NCBI GenBank assembly: GCA_966424055.1
Contig: CBJLMB010000035.1
Span: 6,801-70,800, forward strand
From: Deminuibacter sp966424055
GTDB lineage: Bacteria > Bacteroidota > Bacteroidia > Chitinophagales > Chitinophagaceae
Reading direction: 5' to 3'
Length of the DNA: 64,000 nt
The position numbers were made by a program, and so were the translations under genes. The notes beneath the pieces were generated by a model. It had not been told where the DNA came from. It made no database searches and worked only from the letters and a program-made list of their open reading frames with translations. Of the stretch, positions 8,817 to 17,143 are shown one piece after another. Numbering within the stretch: the stretch's first letter is position 1; the number at the start of each line of letters is the position of its first letter.

Positions 8817-9288
8817 ATTTAGTTTGTTATTGTAGACCAGCCTGTACAATTACTGAACCGCAATGTAGGAAAGCTGCGCAGTATGGTAATAAGTTGACTA
8901 CATGAAATTACACTTTACATGCAAGTCATTACTTAATATCATACCGCTTTGGTTCGGCTCGCCGACAGAATAAGCAACGGGAAATGAGAGATCCAGGCTT
9001 ACTTTAAATAACCAGCTAAAAAAGAAAAATAAATCTCACTTTCAGGAGATACAAAAACTCATATACTTCTAAAAATTCTCCTTTGGCACACTCATTTAAT
9101 GGTTTAAAATCGCAAGTTATGCTTAGCCAGAGCCTAACAGGTTCTTAACAAAAAAACTTTGGTCAGACGCCCTTACAACAACCCGGTTTTACTACCAGCC
9201 ATTCATTATGGCCAATCATCGAAGACTGTTATAACTATATTAACGCCACACATGCCGGGTGCAACATTCACTGAAAGTTCAGGCAGTT
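8817..9288. other. Non-coding gap
   Basis: About 470 AT-rich bases between the start of the secreted glycosidase and the end of the SDR gene. It must hold the glycosidase promoter, but no good TAnnTTTG element was found on the minus strand. Nothing else is recognised. Confidence 0.4.
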
Positions 9289-10077
9289 TTACAAGCTCAG
9301 GAACCATTTGGTCGTTTCTATCCTCGAAGCCTCTGGCCCAATCTCAAGACGCCTTGCATAAATCTGCTGTGCTTTTCCACCGGCTGGATAGCGAAGCATA
9401 TCCTTTCCGTCAGTTGCGGCAATAAAAATAACTTCTGCGATATCAACAGGTTCGCCAGACTGCTGTATGCCGCCGATCATCTTCTGTATCACGTTATCAT
9501 ATAAAGGATGTGAAACAACGTCTGCGGATGTAAATAAACCGGTTTTCGTTGCATCGGGCGAAACGGTTTTGACGCCTATGCCAAACATCGACAATTCGAT
9601 AGACAAGCATTCGCTTAAACCTTCCAATGCCCATTTGGTAGCATTGTAGATACTGCTTAAGGGAAAACCTGTAAGCCCTGCCATAGAAGTAGTATTGATA
9701 AACAATCCAGCTTTCTTTTCCCTGAAATAGGGTATGAACGCCTGGATAATTTTTAATGGCCCTAGAAAATTGGTGTTAATTTGTTTTAGTATCTGTTGCC
9801 CGTTAACAGCTTCCACAGGGCCAAACAAGCCATGACCGGCATTATTTAATACAACATCAATATTGCCTAATGAAATTGCCGATTGTACCGTTGACTGAAT
9901 TTGATCATCGTTGGTTACGTCTAAAGGAAGGATAATTACATTTTCCAGTGCAGTCAATTCGGTTTCCTTTTCTGGTGTTCTCATTGTGGCTATCACCTTC
10001 CAGCCTTTAGCTTGAAATAATTTTGCAGTTGCTTTACCAATGCCTGATGAAGCCCCTGTGATAAAGATTGTTTTCAT
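9289..10077 (-). CDS. SDR family oxidoreductase, divergent from HxlR regulator
   Basis: A 262-residue classical SDR. Cofactor motif TGASSGIGKA is at residues 7-16, NNAGHG near 85, a catalytic Ser in INTTSMAG and the Tyr-Lys in YNATK. The sequence resembles the branch that acts on steroid- or retinol-like substrates in annotation, but the substrate is unknown. It is transcribed away from an HxlR-type gene across a 98-base gap holding a 13-bp inverted repeat. That layout makes it the likely target of HxlR control, as found for many oxidoreductases detoxifying electrophiles. Confidence 0.9.
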   Translation of the reverse strand: MKTIFITGASSGIGKATAKLFQAKGWKVIATMRTPEKETELTALENVIILPLDVTNDDQIQSTVQSAISLGNIDVVLNNAGHGLFGPVEAVNGQQILKQINTNFLGPLKIIQAFIPYFREKKAGLFINTTSMAGLTGFPLSSIYNATKWALEGLSECLSIELSMFGIGVKTVSPDATKTGLFTSADVVSHPLYDNVIQKMIGGIQQSGEPVDIAEVIFIAATDGKDMLRYPAGGKAQQIYARRLEIGPEASRIETTKWFLSL

Positions 10078-10097
10078 GTCTCTTAGTTATTTTGTAA

Positions 10098-10152
10098 GTA
10101 TCAAAAGTATGCGCAAAAAGTATACTTTTGATACTTGTATCCTAAAGGATAC
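10098..10152. promoter_or_regulatory. Palindromic operator between SDR and hxlR-type gene
   Basis: GTATCAAAAGTAT (10098-10110) and ATACTTTTGATAC (10122-10134) are perfect inverted repeats of 13 bases. Each arm contains TACTTTTG, an exact TAnnTTTG -7 element, one facing each gene (10123-10130 on plus, 10109-10102 on minus). A second smaller hairpin GTATCC-TAAA-GGATAC follows at 10137-10152. The half-site GATACTT occurs at 10130 and again at 10148. No -33 TTG is found at the proper distance from either -7. Binding of the HxlR dimer here would block both promoters. Confidence 0.7.
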
Positions 10153-10175
10153 TTGATTCATTTTTAATACCAATA

Positions 10176-10526
10176 ATGGCACAAAAAGATAAAAAAAGGG
10201 ATTTTAAGGAAAAGATAAAAGCCATACAGGACACCATGTTTGTACTGGGTGGCAAATGGAAGTTACCGATCATACTTTCCATTTATAGAGGCAACAAACG
10301 CTTCAATGATATTGCCGGTTCTATTCCTGGAATTACCAACCGTGTATTGTCTAAAGAGCTAAAGCACCTGGAGCAAAATTTACTGATCAGCAGAACGGTG
10401 ATAAACGATTATCCGGTCAGAATCGAATATGCCATTACCGACTACTGTTTGACTACAGAAGAAGTAGCAGCTCCATTGGAAAAATGGGGTAAAAACCATC
10501 GTAAAAAGCTCCAGGGAAAAGCATAG
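10176..10526 (+). CDS. HxlR family transcriptional regulator
   Basis: A 116-residue winged-helix protein with the standard HxlR layout: DTMFVLGGKWKLPIILSIYRGNKRFNDIAGSIPGITNRVLSKELKHLEQNLLISRTV, then the wing (NDYPVRIEYAITDY) and a C-terminal dimer helix. The family represses or activates adjacent, divergently transcribed oxidoreductases in response to aldehydes, quinones or other electrophiles. There is no Cys in the conserved N-terminal redox position, so sensing by that Cys (as in YodB/HypR) is not supported. It reads away from the SDR gene and probably represses itself through the shared operator. Confidence 0.92.
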   Translation: MAQKDKKRDFKEKIKAIQDTMFVLGGKWKLPIILSIYRGNKRFNDIAGSIPGITNRVLSKELKHLEQNLLISRTVINDYPVRIEYAITDYCLTTEEVAAPLEKWGKNHRKKLQGKA

Positions 10527-10539
10527 TATCTTTTTCCCT
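10513..10539 (+). terminator. Possible terminator after HxlR-type gene
   Basis: AGGGAAAA (10513-10520) pairs with TTTTCCCT (10532-10539) over the stop codon. The T run is part of the stem and no further T tract follows, so it is a weak candidate. Confidence 0.35.
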
Positions 10540-10863
10540 AACCAAGCAAGGTGCACAGTGAAACATATCGCACCGCAACATGATTTCGATCATTCCAATA
10601 CTTTCCATACAGCGTTATTTTTGGAAGGGATAAAGCTAATAGAAGGGGCGGAACAGTACATACACAACAATGGAGTTAAATTCCGCTTAAGTGCAATTCA
10701 GTTCACTTATATTTTTTGCCTACTGTTGCATTGATACAGATCTTTTTTTAATGGCTGTAACGTAATGTTGTTCAAGGTTACCGGTCCGGTTACCATGGTT
10801 TAACATTAATAAGGAAATCCTATTTCATGAAACCTACTAAAAAAGGGCGTTAAAAAGCTCGCT
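10540..10863. other. Non-coding gap between convergent genes
   Basis: About 320 bases without a supported gene. The sequence contains short frames only and no recognised repeat or RNA. Confidence 0.4.
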
Positions 10864-11292
10864 TTATCTTATGACTTCACTCACTGAAATAACAGGAATG
10901 GCATTGGTGTAGTTTACAAAATCTGCACGGATCGCATCCCTGTTTGGAATGATTGCCGCCTGATACTCACCTAAACTTTTTACATAAAATGTTCCAATGG
11001 CCATAAAAGGCATGGGTTGGTTGGGAACACCACTGGCCATTCCTTTTTCAATGGTATATTTAACCAGGTTTGCCCCTAACCAACCCGCCACCATAGGCAT
11101 GTGCTTTGTTTCATAATACTCCATATTGAACGTTTTGCCCTCCGAATAAGGATACATGATGGATACCTTAATCAATCCTTTTTCAGTAATAGTCATGTTG
11201 TTGTTTTTAAATTTCTCAGACGGCTTTTCCTGACTAAATGCAGCAAAACAAATGGTTAAAAGCAAAAATGACAGAATAGGTTTAAGCTTCAT
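10864..11292 (-). CDS. EthD-type dimeric alpha/beta-barrel protein with signal peptide
   Basis: A 142-residue protein. Residues 1-20 form a signal peptide (ending CFAAFSQ). The mature part from about residue 39 is an EthD-like ferredoxin-fold domain: KVSIMYPYSEGKTFNMEYYETKHMPMV, with the HMPM motif typical of the family, then PFMAIGTFYV and the C-terminal NYTNAIPVISVSEVI. EthD was first linked to ether degradation, but most members have no proven reaction. Export of such a domain is somewhat unusual; a second start inside (MTITEKGLIKV, residue 33) would give a cytoplasmic form of usual EthD length. Confidence 0.8.
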   Translation of the reverse strand: MKLKPILSFLLLTICFAAFSQEKPSEKFKNNNMTITEKGLIKVSIMYPYSEGKTFNMEYYETKHMPMVAGWLGANLVKYTIEKGMASGVPNQPMPFMAIGTFYVKSLGEYQAAIIPNRDAIRADFVNYTNAIPVISVSEVIR

Positions 11293-11433
11293 GATTAAGT
11301 AATTTCAGGTTGCCAGATATTTAGATTGTCAGTTACTGCTGTTTATAGCATTTTACAAGAAATCAAAAATAGTACAATCTTTGGTACGATCCGTCCAGAT
11401 AAGCTTTTCACCATCAAAACCCTTGCTTCACCA

Positions 11434-12255
11434 TTATTTTACTGTATACTCCTTTGCATCCACTTCCGATAACCTGAAATATCCATAAGCGAAGTTTTCG
11501 AAATGGGTCTGATTGATGATATTTCCTCTCACTGAACCCGGTATTGCCTGAAACGGGCCGCCCACCGCCCCGGATGCTGTTAACAGTTTTCTGAAATAAT
11601 CATAATATCGCTTCGAAATTCCGTATAGCCTGATGTTTATCGCATCGCCGGCCTTCAACTCTTTGTCAGAAAAATACTCCTGCATCAGGTTCCCTTGGGT
11701 CATCTCATCATCTTTTACTTTATAATCCGGGTACTTTGATGCAGGTGATACAATACGGTGCAGGTAGTAATTGGTTTGACTACCATTATCCTGGTAATAG
11801 TATTTGATTTCCACTTCATCACCATTAATCCCGCCGGCATTATTCTGTTCAATATTATTTTCTATATCCGGTACACTCATACAGGTTTCTGTTGCGGTAT
11901 ACATCTCTCCATTTAAAGCTACTTTTAATGTATACGTTTCCCCGATAACCGGATGGAAATTTGAACAGCTATATTCTCCTGTACCGGGGTTTTCTGTAAA
12001 ACTAAAAACAGTATTTGCCGAATTGGTTACACTTATTACTGCTCCTGAAACTGTTGGAAATACCTTGCTGTAATACCCGGTTGTAGTGGAAAGTTTTATT
12101 TTCTGTTCATTGCCTGCCGTACCCTTCACCCAGTCGATCGATGCGTCAATGATCAATCTCGGCTCTGCTGTCTCCAAATCCATCTTCACTACTTTTGTGC
12201 AGGACAGAAGAAAGAAACAGGCTGGAACAAGCAGGTATTTAAGTATATTTTTCAT
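11434..12255 (-). CDS. DUF4249 family lipoprotein
   Basis: A 273-residue lipoprotein; the lipobox is FFLLSCTK, with Cys19 as lipid site. The body follows the DUF4249 pattern: early EPRLIIDASIDW, beta-rich repeats with ISVTNSANTVFSFTENPGTGEYSC, TYTLKVALNGEMYTATETCMSVP, and near the C-terminus GNIINQTHFENFAYGYFRLSEVDAKEYTV. DUF4249 proteins are found only next to TonB-dependent receptors in Bacteroidota and are thought to be surface partners, as SusD is for SusC; the ligand is unknown. It starts 9 bases after the receptor gene, so the two are surely one operon. Confidence 0.9.
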   Translation of the reverse strand: MKNILKYLLVPACFFLLSCTKVVKMDLETAEPRLIIDASIDWVKGTAGNEQKIKLSTTTGYYSKVFPTVSGAVISVTNSANTVFSFTENPGTGEYSCSNFHPVIGETYTLKVALNGEMYTATETCMSVPDIENNIEQNNAGGINGDEVEIKYYYQDNGSQTNYYLHRIVSPASKYPDYKVKDDEMTQGNLMQEYFSDKELKAGDAINIRLYGISKRYYDYFRKLLTASGAVGGPFQAIPGSVRGNIINQTHFENFAYGYFRLSEVDAKEYTVK

Positions 12256-12264
12256 TTACTGGAA

Positions 12265-14637
12265 TTAAAACCTGAAATTATAAGTAACACCGGGTGTGAT
12301 ACCGAAAATCGATATCTTCTTTGCTTCGCTCACCCCTGTATCCCTGTCTTGCTCGAACATGATAGAGGCTGCATTGCTTCTATTGTAAATATTGTAAATA
12401 CTGAACACCCATTCACCTTTCCACTTTTTTTTGCTGTCGGGCTTTGGTGTATACGTTGCCGATAAATCCAGATGATGATAAGCGGGAAAAGAATTAATAT
12501 TTCGCTCCCCGTAATTAGCAATCGTAATTCCCTGATACTGGTATTTACCGATGGGATAGGTTGCAGCCCTTCCTGTTTGGCAGGTAAAAATGCCGCCAAA
12601 ACTCCATTTTTTCGTCAGCTGATATGCGCCCGTAACTGAAAAGTTATGCCTTTTATCATAGTTGGCACGGTACCATTTACCGTTGTTAATACCGGGTTCA
12701 TCTGCATTTCTTCCCGGTGTGCGCTGCTCTGCTTTAGAAAGTGTATAAGAAAGCCATCCTGTCAGTTTTCCGGTATTTTTCTTCAGCATCATCTCAAGTC
12801 CGTAAGATCTTGCCTCCCCGTTCAACAATACCCGTTCTATGTTTTTCTGGGCGATCAATTCTGCACCGTCGATATAGTCTGCCTTATTTTTTATTTTCTT
12901 ATAAAAAGCTTCGGTTTCCAAAGAATATTTTCCATTACGGAAGTTTCTGAAATAACCCAACGCAACCTGGTCAAGAATTTCAGGTTTCAAAAACTGGTCG
13001 CTTGGCGCCCAAATATCGAGTGGGGAAACAGAAGCCGTATTGGAAATTAAATGAACATACTGGCTCATCCGGTTATAACTCGCCTTAATAGACTGGTTGT
13101 CATGTATCGCATAAGAAACTGCCAAACGCGGTTCCAGGTTACCAAAACCGATGATCTTTTTGTTTTTATTATAATGCGTTATGCTGATAGGTGTTCCTTC
13201 CTCGTAAATTTGCAATTCGCGGTTGAAAACCACTGCCTGATCATTGGCATAGTTATTTACATGCTGTTCTCCCAACCGTTGAAAACTGCTATATCGCAAT
13301 CCGTAATTCAATGATATTTTATCCGTGAGCTTTTGTTCGGCACTAACATAGAATGCATTTTCCCAGGCATATTTTCTTTCAATCTGATCAGGATTAACAG
13401 ACGATGTAGCATCCATAGGTTTTATTGTGCCGGGGTTGAACTGGTAATAGATGGAATTGACGCCATAATTCAAAACCAGCTTATTAGACAGGTACTGGTT
13501 AAAATTGTACTTAAAATTATAATTACGGATATCTGATGCCCAATCAATACCAACATATTTTATCTTCAGGCCATAATCGTACTTACTGTAAATGATAGAA
13601 GCATTGGAAAAAAACTTATCAGAAAAGATATGGTTCCAACGAAGATTAAAGAATGAGTTCCCATAATTGTTACTGAAAAAGTTACTAAAATCCATGTTAT
13701 CCTTACCGAAATATCCTGAAACAAAAAGCCTGTTGTTGTCGTTGATCTTAAAATTCAGTTTAGCATTCAAATCATAAAAAGCAACGGAATTGGGCTTATT
13801 GGCCAGTTTCATAATCAAATGAGCATAAGAAGCACGACCAGCAACCACGAATGAACTTTTGTCTTTTACAATTGGTCCTTCTACCAATAACCTGCTGGAG
13901 ATCGCCCCAATACCACCCGTCATGTGATATTCTTTATTGTTCCCCTCTTTTTGATAAATATCCAAAACAGCGGAAGTGCGGCCGCCGAAATTAGCCGGTA
14001 TGCCACCTTTGTACAATTTCAGATCTTTAATTACATCGGCATTAAAAACGGAGAGAAACCCGAACAAGTGTGAAGTATTGTAAACAACAGCTTCATCTAA
14101 CAACACCAAATTGCCGTCAACCGAACCACCCCTGACATTAAAGCCGGTTGCACCTTCCTGGGCATTGGAAACACCCGGGAGCTGCAGGATAGATTTCAAG
14201 ATATCAACCTCACCCATAACGGCAGGCATCTTTTTAATGGTGGAGATAGAGAGCTTGTTCACACTCATTTCCGGTTTTTGGATATTGCTTGCCGAACTAT
14301 TGTACTTGACCACTACTTCTTCCAGCGTTTTGCTTTTTTCAAGCATAGCAAAATCTTTCTTGCTGTTTTTTGTCAGAGTGATATACTCTTCAATACGCTC
14401 AAATCCTACACAGCTGATGACAATTGTATACTCGCCTTTAGGCAGGGTAACAGAATAAAATCCATAGGCATTGGTAACAGCAGAAACCTTTGCTTCAGGA
14501 ATAAAAACGCTTGCCCCGGTTATTGTTTCAGTGTTTGTTTTTATGGTGACTATTCCACTCAATGTAACGCTCCCCTGCGGATAGGCCCTGAATGAAATGG
14601 TTATCAACAACAGTGTATAAATGATTTCGTGTCTCAT
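12265..14637 (-). CDS. TonB-dependent receptor with carboxypeptidase-like N-terminal domain
   Basis: A 790-residue outer-membrane protein. A signal peptide (ending FRAYPQG) precedes a carboxypeptidase-D-like regulatory domain (about 25-110). The plug domain follows (about 130-240, with GATGFNVRGGSVDGNLVLLDEAVVYN), then a 22-strand-type barrel ending in GVTYNFRF with a C-terminal Phe. It is shorter than SusC-class receptors and is paired with DUF4249 instead of SusD. Divergent from the LytS/LytTR genes across a 247-base gap, it is a likely target of that two-component system. The substrate is unknown. Confidence 0.9.
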   Translation of the reverse strand: MRHEIIYTLLLITISFRAYPQGSVTLSGIVTIKTNTETITGASVFIPEAKVSAVTNAYGFYSVTLPKGEYTIVISCVGFERIEEYITLTKNSKKDFAMLEKSKTLEEVVVKYNSSASNIQKPEMSVNKLSISTIKKMPAVMGEVDILKSILQLPGVSNAQEGATGFNVRGGSVDGNLVLLDEAVVYNTSHLFGFLSVFNADVIKDLKLYKGGIPANFGGRTSAVLDIYQKEGNNKEYHMTGGIGAISSRLLVEGPIVKDKSSFVVAGRASYAHLIMKLANKPNSVAFYDLNAKLNFKINDNNRLFVSGYFGKDNMDFSNFFSNNYGNSFFNLRWNHIFSDKFFSNASIIYSKYDYGLKIKYVGIDWASDIRNYNFKYNFNQYLSNKLVLNYGVNSIYYQFNPGTIKPMDATSSVNPDQIERKYAWENAFYVSAEQKLTDKISLNYGLRYSSFQRLGEQHVNNYANDQAVVFNRELQIYEEGTPISITHYNKNKKIIGFGNLEPRLAVSYAIHDNQSIKASYNRMSQYVHLISNTASVSPLDIWAPSDQFLKPEILDQVALGYFRNFRNGKYSLETEAFYKKIKNKADYIDGAELIAQKNIERVLLNGEARSYGLEMMLKKNTGKLTGWLSYTLSKAEQRTPGRNADEPGINNGKWYRANYDKRHNFSVTGAYQLTKKWSFGGIFTCQTGRAATYPIGKYQYQGITIANYGERNINSFPAYHHLDLSATYTPKPDSKKKWKGEWVFSIYNIYNRSNAASIMFEQDRDTGVSEAKKISIFGITPGVTYNFRF

Positions 14638-14799
14638 CTTTTAAAAAAGCGATTTAACAATTGCACGCTGAACACAAAACTATTCCTTTGGATAACCGCC
14701 TTTTTTTAATTATACCAAACACGGTATCTTTTATAGCAAAGTATGCCGGGATGCTACAAAATAGGCTTCTTATTTATACGTTTTTATAATACATCCTGC

Positions 14800-14866
14800 T
14801 TTTGTATAAAAAAACAGCAGTTTCGTATAAAAGCGGGCAGGGCCACAACTTTAAATATTAAGTTTG
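14800..14866 (+). promoter_or_regulatory. Candidate LytTR operator and promoter of the kinase operon
   Basis: TTTTGTATAAAA (14800-14811) and TTTCGTATAAAA (14821-14832) are direct repeats whose starts are 21 bases apart, two helix turns, as for known LytTR-domain binding sites. A -7 element TAAGTTTG (14859-14866) lies 26 bases downstream. No TTG is present at the -33 distance. This is the arrangement of an activator-dependent promoter, here probably bound by the LytTR protein encoded downstream. A further ATACG-like copy near 14777 may serve the divergent receptor. Confidence 0.6.
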
Positions 14867-14884
14867 TTCTATACAATTTGATAC

Positions 14885-15892
14885 ATGAATGATTTTGCCC
14901 ATCAGCAGCTTGTTAGCGAAAATGTGCTTTTTCGTTTCCTGGTTTCACCTGCCCTCAGGATATTCAGGCATCTGCTGCTCATTGTTTTTATAGGTATTGT
15001 ATTATACAACAGCAACTCCGTAATTGCCAACCCTACAGCGATATTTGTATATTTCATCCTATTATTCTACATAAACATGTATGTACTTGTGCCAAAGCTC
15101 TTATTCAGGAATAGGAATATCGAATATTGCTTATCTGTGATCAGCATCCTTGTTATAGTGGCTATTTGCGGTTATTTTTTCAATCCTTTTAGTAAAGAGA
15201 ACGGGTTGAATATCCCGCTTTTCTCCTTTCTTACCGTGCTGCTGTTAGCGGCCTCCTCTTCCATTAAGCTGTTTCAGAAGGGAATGGTTGACAAGCAATT
15301 GATCCACGAACTGGAACAGTCGAAAGCCTATGCAGAATTGGAACAATTGAAAAACCAAATCAATCCCCATTTTTTGTTTAATATGCTAAACAACGCCAAT
15401 GTTCTAACCAAGAAAGACCCCGAGAAAGCCTCGCAGGTTTTAATGAAGTTGAGCGATTTGCTCCGCTACCAACTTTACGACAGTGCAAGGGACAAGGTAT
15501 TGTTAACTTCGGACATTCATTTCTTGGAAGATTTTTTAAATTTGGAAAAAATAAGGCGGGATAGCTTTGATTTCCTGATTTCAAAGGAGGGAGATCTGAG
15601 TGGCGTGCAAATTCCTCCATTGCTGTTCATTTCTTTTGTAGAAAATGCGGTGAAGCACAACAATGACGCAACAAAATCATCCTATGTAAACCTGTATTTT
15701 GATGTACGGAATGACGAACTTTTTTTTAAATGCGTCAACTCCAAACCTATGCTTAAATCCACTATTAATACAGGCGGGCTAGGATTGGCCAATATTAAAC
15801 GAAGACTGGAACTTTTATTTCCTGCAACACATAGTTTAACTATCGAAGATGACGCAGAAAGATACTGCGTAACCTTAATTATAAAACTATGA
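14885..15892 (+). CDS. LytS-type sensor histidine kinase
   Basis: A 335-residue membrane kinase. Four hydrophobic segments fill residues 20-125. A His-kinase domain of the LytS/YehU class (His_kinase, PF06580) follows, with the phospho-accepting His in LKNQINPHFLFNMLNNAN near residue 162. The ATPase part has the N box FVENAVKHNNDA and the G box TGGLGLANIKRRL. No periplasmic sensor domain is visible, so a membrane signal is likely. It overlaps the next gene by ATGA (15889-15892), showing translational coupling to the receiver protein. Confidence 0.92.
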   Translation: MNDFAHQQLVSENVLFRFLVSPALRIFRHLLLIVFIGIVLYNSNSVIANPTAIFVYFILLFYINMYVLVPKLLFRNRNIEYCLSVISILVIVAICGYFFNPFSKENGLNIPLFSFLTVLLLAASSSIKLFQKGMVDKQLIHELEQSKAYAELEQLKNQINPHFLFNMLNNANVLTKKDPEKASQVLMKLSDLLRYQLYDSARDKVLLTSDIHFLEDFLNLEKIRRDSFDFLISKEGDLSGVQIPPLLFISFVENAVKHNNDATKSSYVNLYFDVRNDELFFKCVNSKPMLKSTINTGGLGLANIKRRLELLFPATHSLTIEDDAERYCVTLIIKL

Positions 15893-16278
15893 CTTGCATA
15901 GTAATAAATAACGAACCGCTAGTAAGAAACGGAATTGAAACGTTAATTAATCAAACGGATGACCTGATATTGCTGGCATCGTTCGGCAATACATGTGAGG
16001 CTTCAACATTTATGTCTGAAAACACGGTAGCCCTGGTATTTTTCGATATTCAAACAGATGAAACAAAGGGTTACGGGTTTATACAGGTAATTCCACGCAA
16101 GACTTTTGTTATTTTTATCTCTGATTTTTTCTCAACAGCAATCCAAACATACAAACCTGATGTTATTATTAGTTCAAAATCGGTCCGGTTTCAAAAAGGA
16201 GTTGACATGGCAAGAACGTATTCCAGCATTGTAGAAAAAGAAAATTCAACTATCGCAGACGATTATTTCGTTATATAG
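15889..16278 (+). CDS. Degenerate stand-alone receiver domain (truncated LytTR regulator copy)
   Basis: 129 residues that align along their whole length with the receiver part of the next gene (shared INQTDDL, EPLxRxxIExL, ENTVxLxFxDIQ, RFQK, ADDxF). The phospho-acceptor equivalent Asp53 remains, but the metal-binding acidic pair is changed from DD to NN (residues 7-8), the KPV loop with the invariant Lys is garbled (SSKSV after a short deletion), and the reading stops exactly where the LytTR output domain would begin (ADDYFVI-stop). It is best seen as a decaying tandem duplicate, or a non-phosphorylated regulator kept for another use. The frame is still open and translationally coupled to the kinase. 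Confidence 0.75.
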   Translation: MTCIVINNEPLVRNGIETLINQTDDLILLASFGNTCEASTFMSENTVALVFFDIQTDETKGYGFIQVIPRKTFVIFISDFFSTAIQTYKPDVIISSKSVRFQKGVDMARTYSSIVEKENSTIADDYFVI

Positions 16279-16294
16279 TAAAGCGCATAAAGCT

Positions 16295-17017
16295 ATGAAC
16301 TGTATTATTATAGATGATGAGCCTCTGGCAAGGGAAGCCATAGAGATGTTGATTAACCAAACTGATGATTTAGATTTGACCGGATCCTTCAACAGCCCGG
16401 AAAGCGTCAAAGATTTTATAAAAAACAATACAGTGGAACTGATCTTTCTTGATATACAAATGCCAGGGATCAATGGAATTGACTTTGCCCGGACCATTCC
16501 CAAAGAAACATTTGTGATTTTTACAACCGCTTACTCCGAATTTGCTACCGACAGCTACGAAGTGGATGCGATTGACTACCTCATAAAGCCCGTAAAATCA
16601 GCGCGCTTTCAAAAGGCCGTTGAAAAAGCCCATACCTACGCCAAATTATTTAAGGCAGACTATGCCAATAACCATATCGAACAGGTAGCAGACGATTTTT
16701 TCTTTGTAAAAGCAGACCGGAGAATTTTTAAGGTCCATTTCAATAACATACTTTTCATCCAGGGTTTAAAAGACTATGTTGTGATGCACAGCGAAAACCA
16801 GAAAGTAATTACGGCGATGAATATCAAAACCATCTACGATCAATTGCCCAAAGAAATGTTTGTGAGAGTAAGCAAATCCTATGTCATTAATATCAAGCAT
16901 ATCGATTCTGTGGATAATAACACGGTATACATAGGCAGCAACGAAATTCCTATCGGAAGTATTTACAGGGATTTCTTTTTCAACGAATTTGTAACAAAAA
17001 AGATCGTGGGCAGGTAA
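16295..17017 (+). CDS. LytTR family response regulator
   Basis: A 240-residue regulator. The receiver domain (1-120) has the acidic pair Asp7-Asp8, phospho-acceptor Asp53 in LIFLDIQMPG, the Thr77 site in FTTAYS and Lys98 in YLIKPV. The LytTR DNA-binding domain covers about 135-238 (FFVKADRRIFKVHFNNILFIQGLKDYV, then VRVSKSYVINIKHID). It lies 16 bases after its truncated copy and is the functional partner of the LytS kinase. The direct repeats upstream of the kinase gene are the predicted binding site; the divergent TonB receptor pair is the predicted target. Confidence 0.93.
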   Translation: MNCIIIDDEPLAREAIEMLINQTDDLDLTGSFNSPESVKDFIKNNTVELIFLDIQMPGINGIDFARTIPKETFVIFTTAYSEFATDSYEVDAIDYLIKPVKSARFQKAVEKAHTYAKLFKADYANNHIEQVADDFFFVKADRRIFKVHFNNILFIQGLKDYVVMHSENQKVITAMNIKTIYDQLPKEMFVRVSKSYVINIKHIDSVDNNTVYIGSNEIPIGSIYRDFFFNEFVTKKIVGR

Positions 17018-17143
17018 TGCAGGTGTTTTCTTAAGCTCAAATACTGCAAGTCAAGGCCGTTCTTTTGAGAAAAGAGAACATGATTTTTTGAATCCGCTTA
17101 AATACGCTTCATATTGCAGATTATATAATACCAGGTATCACTA

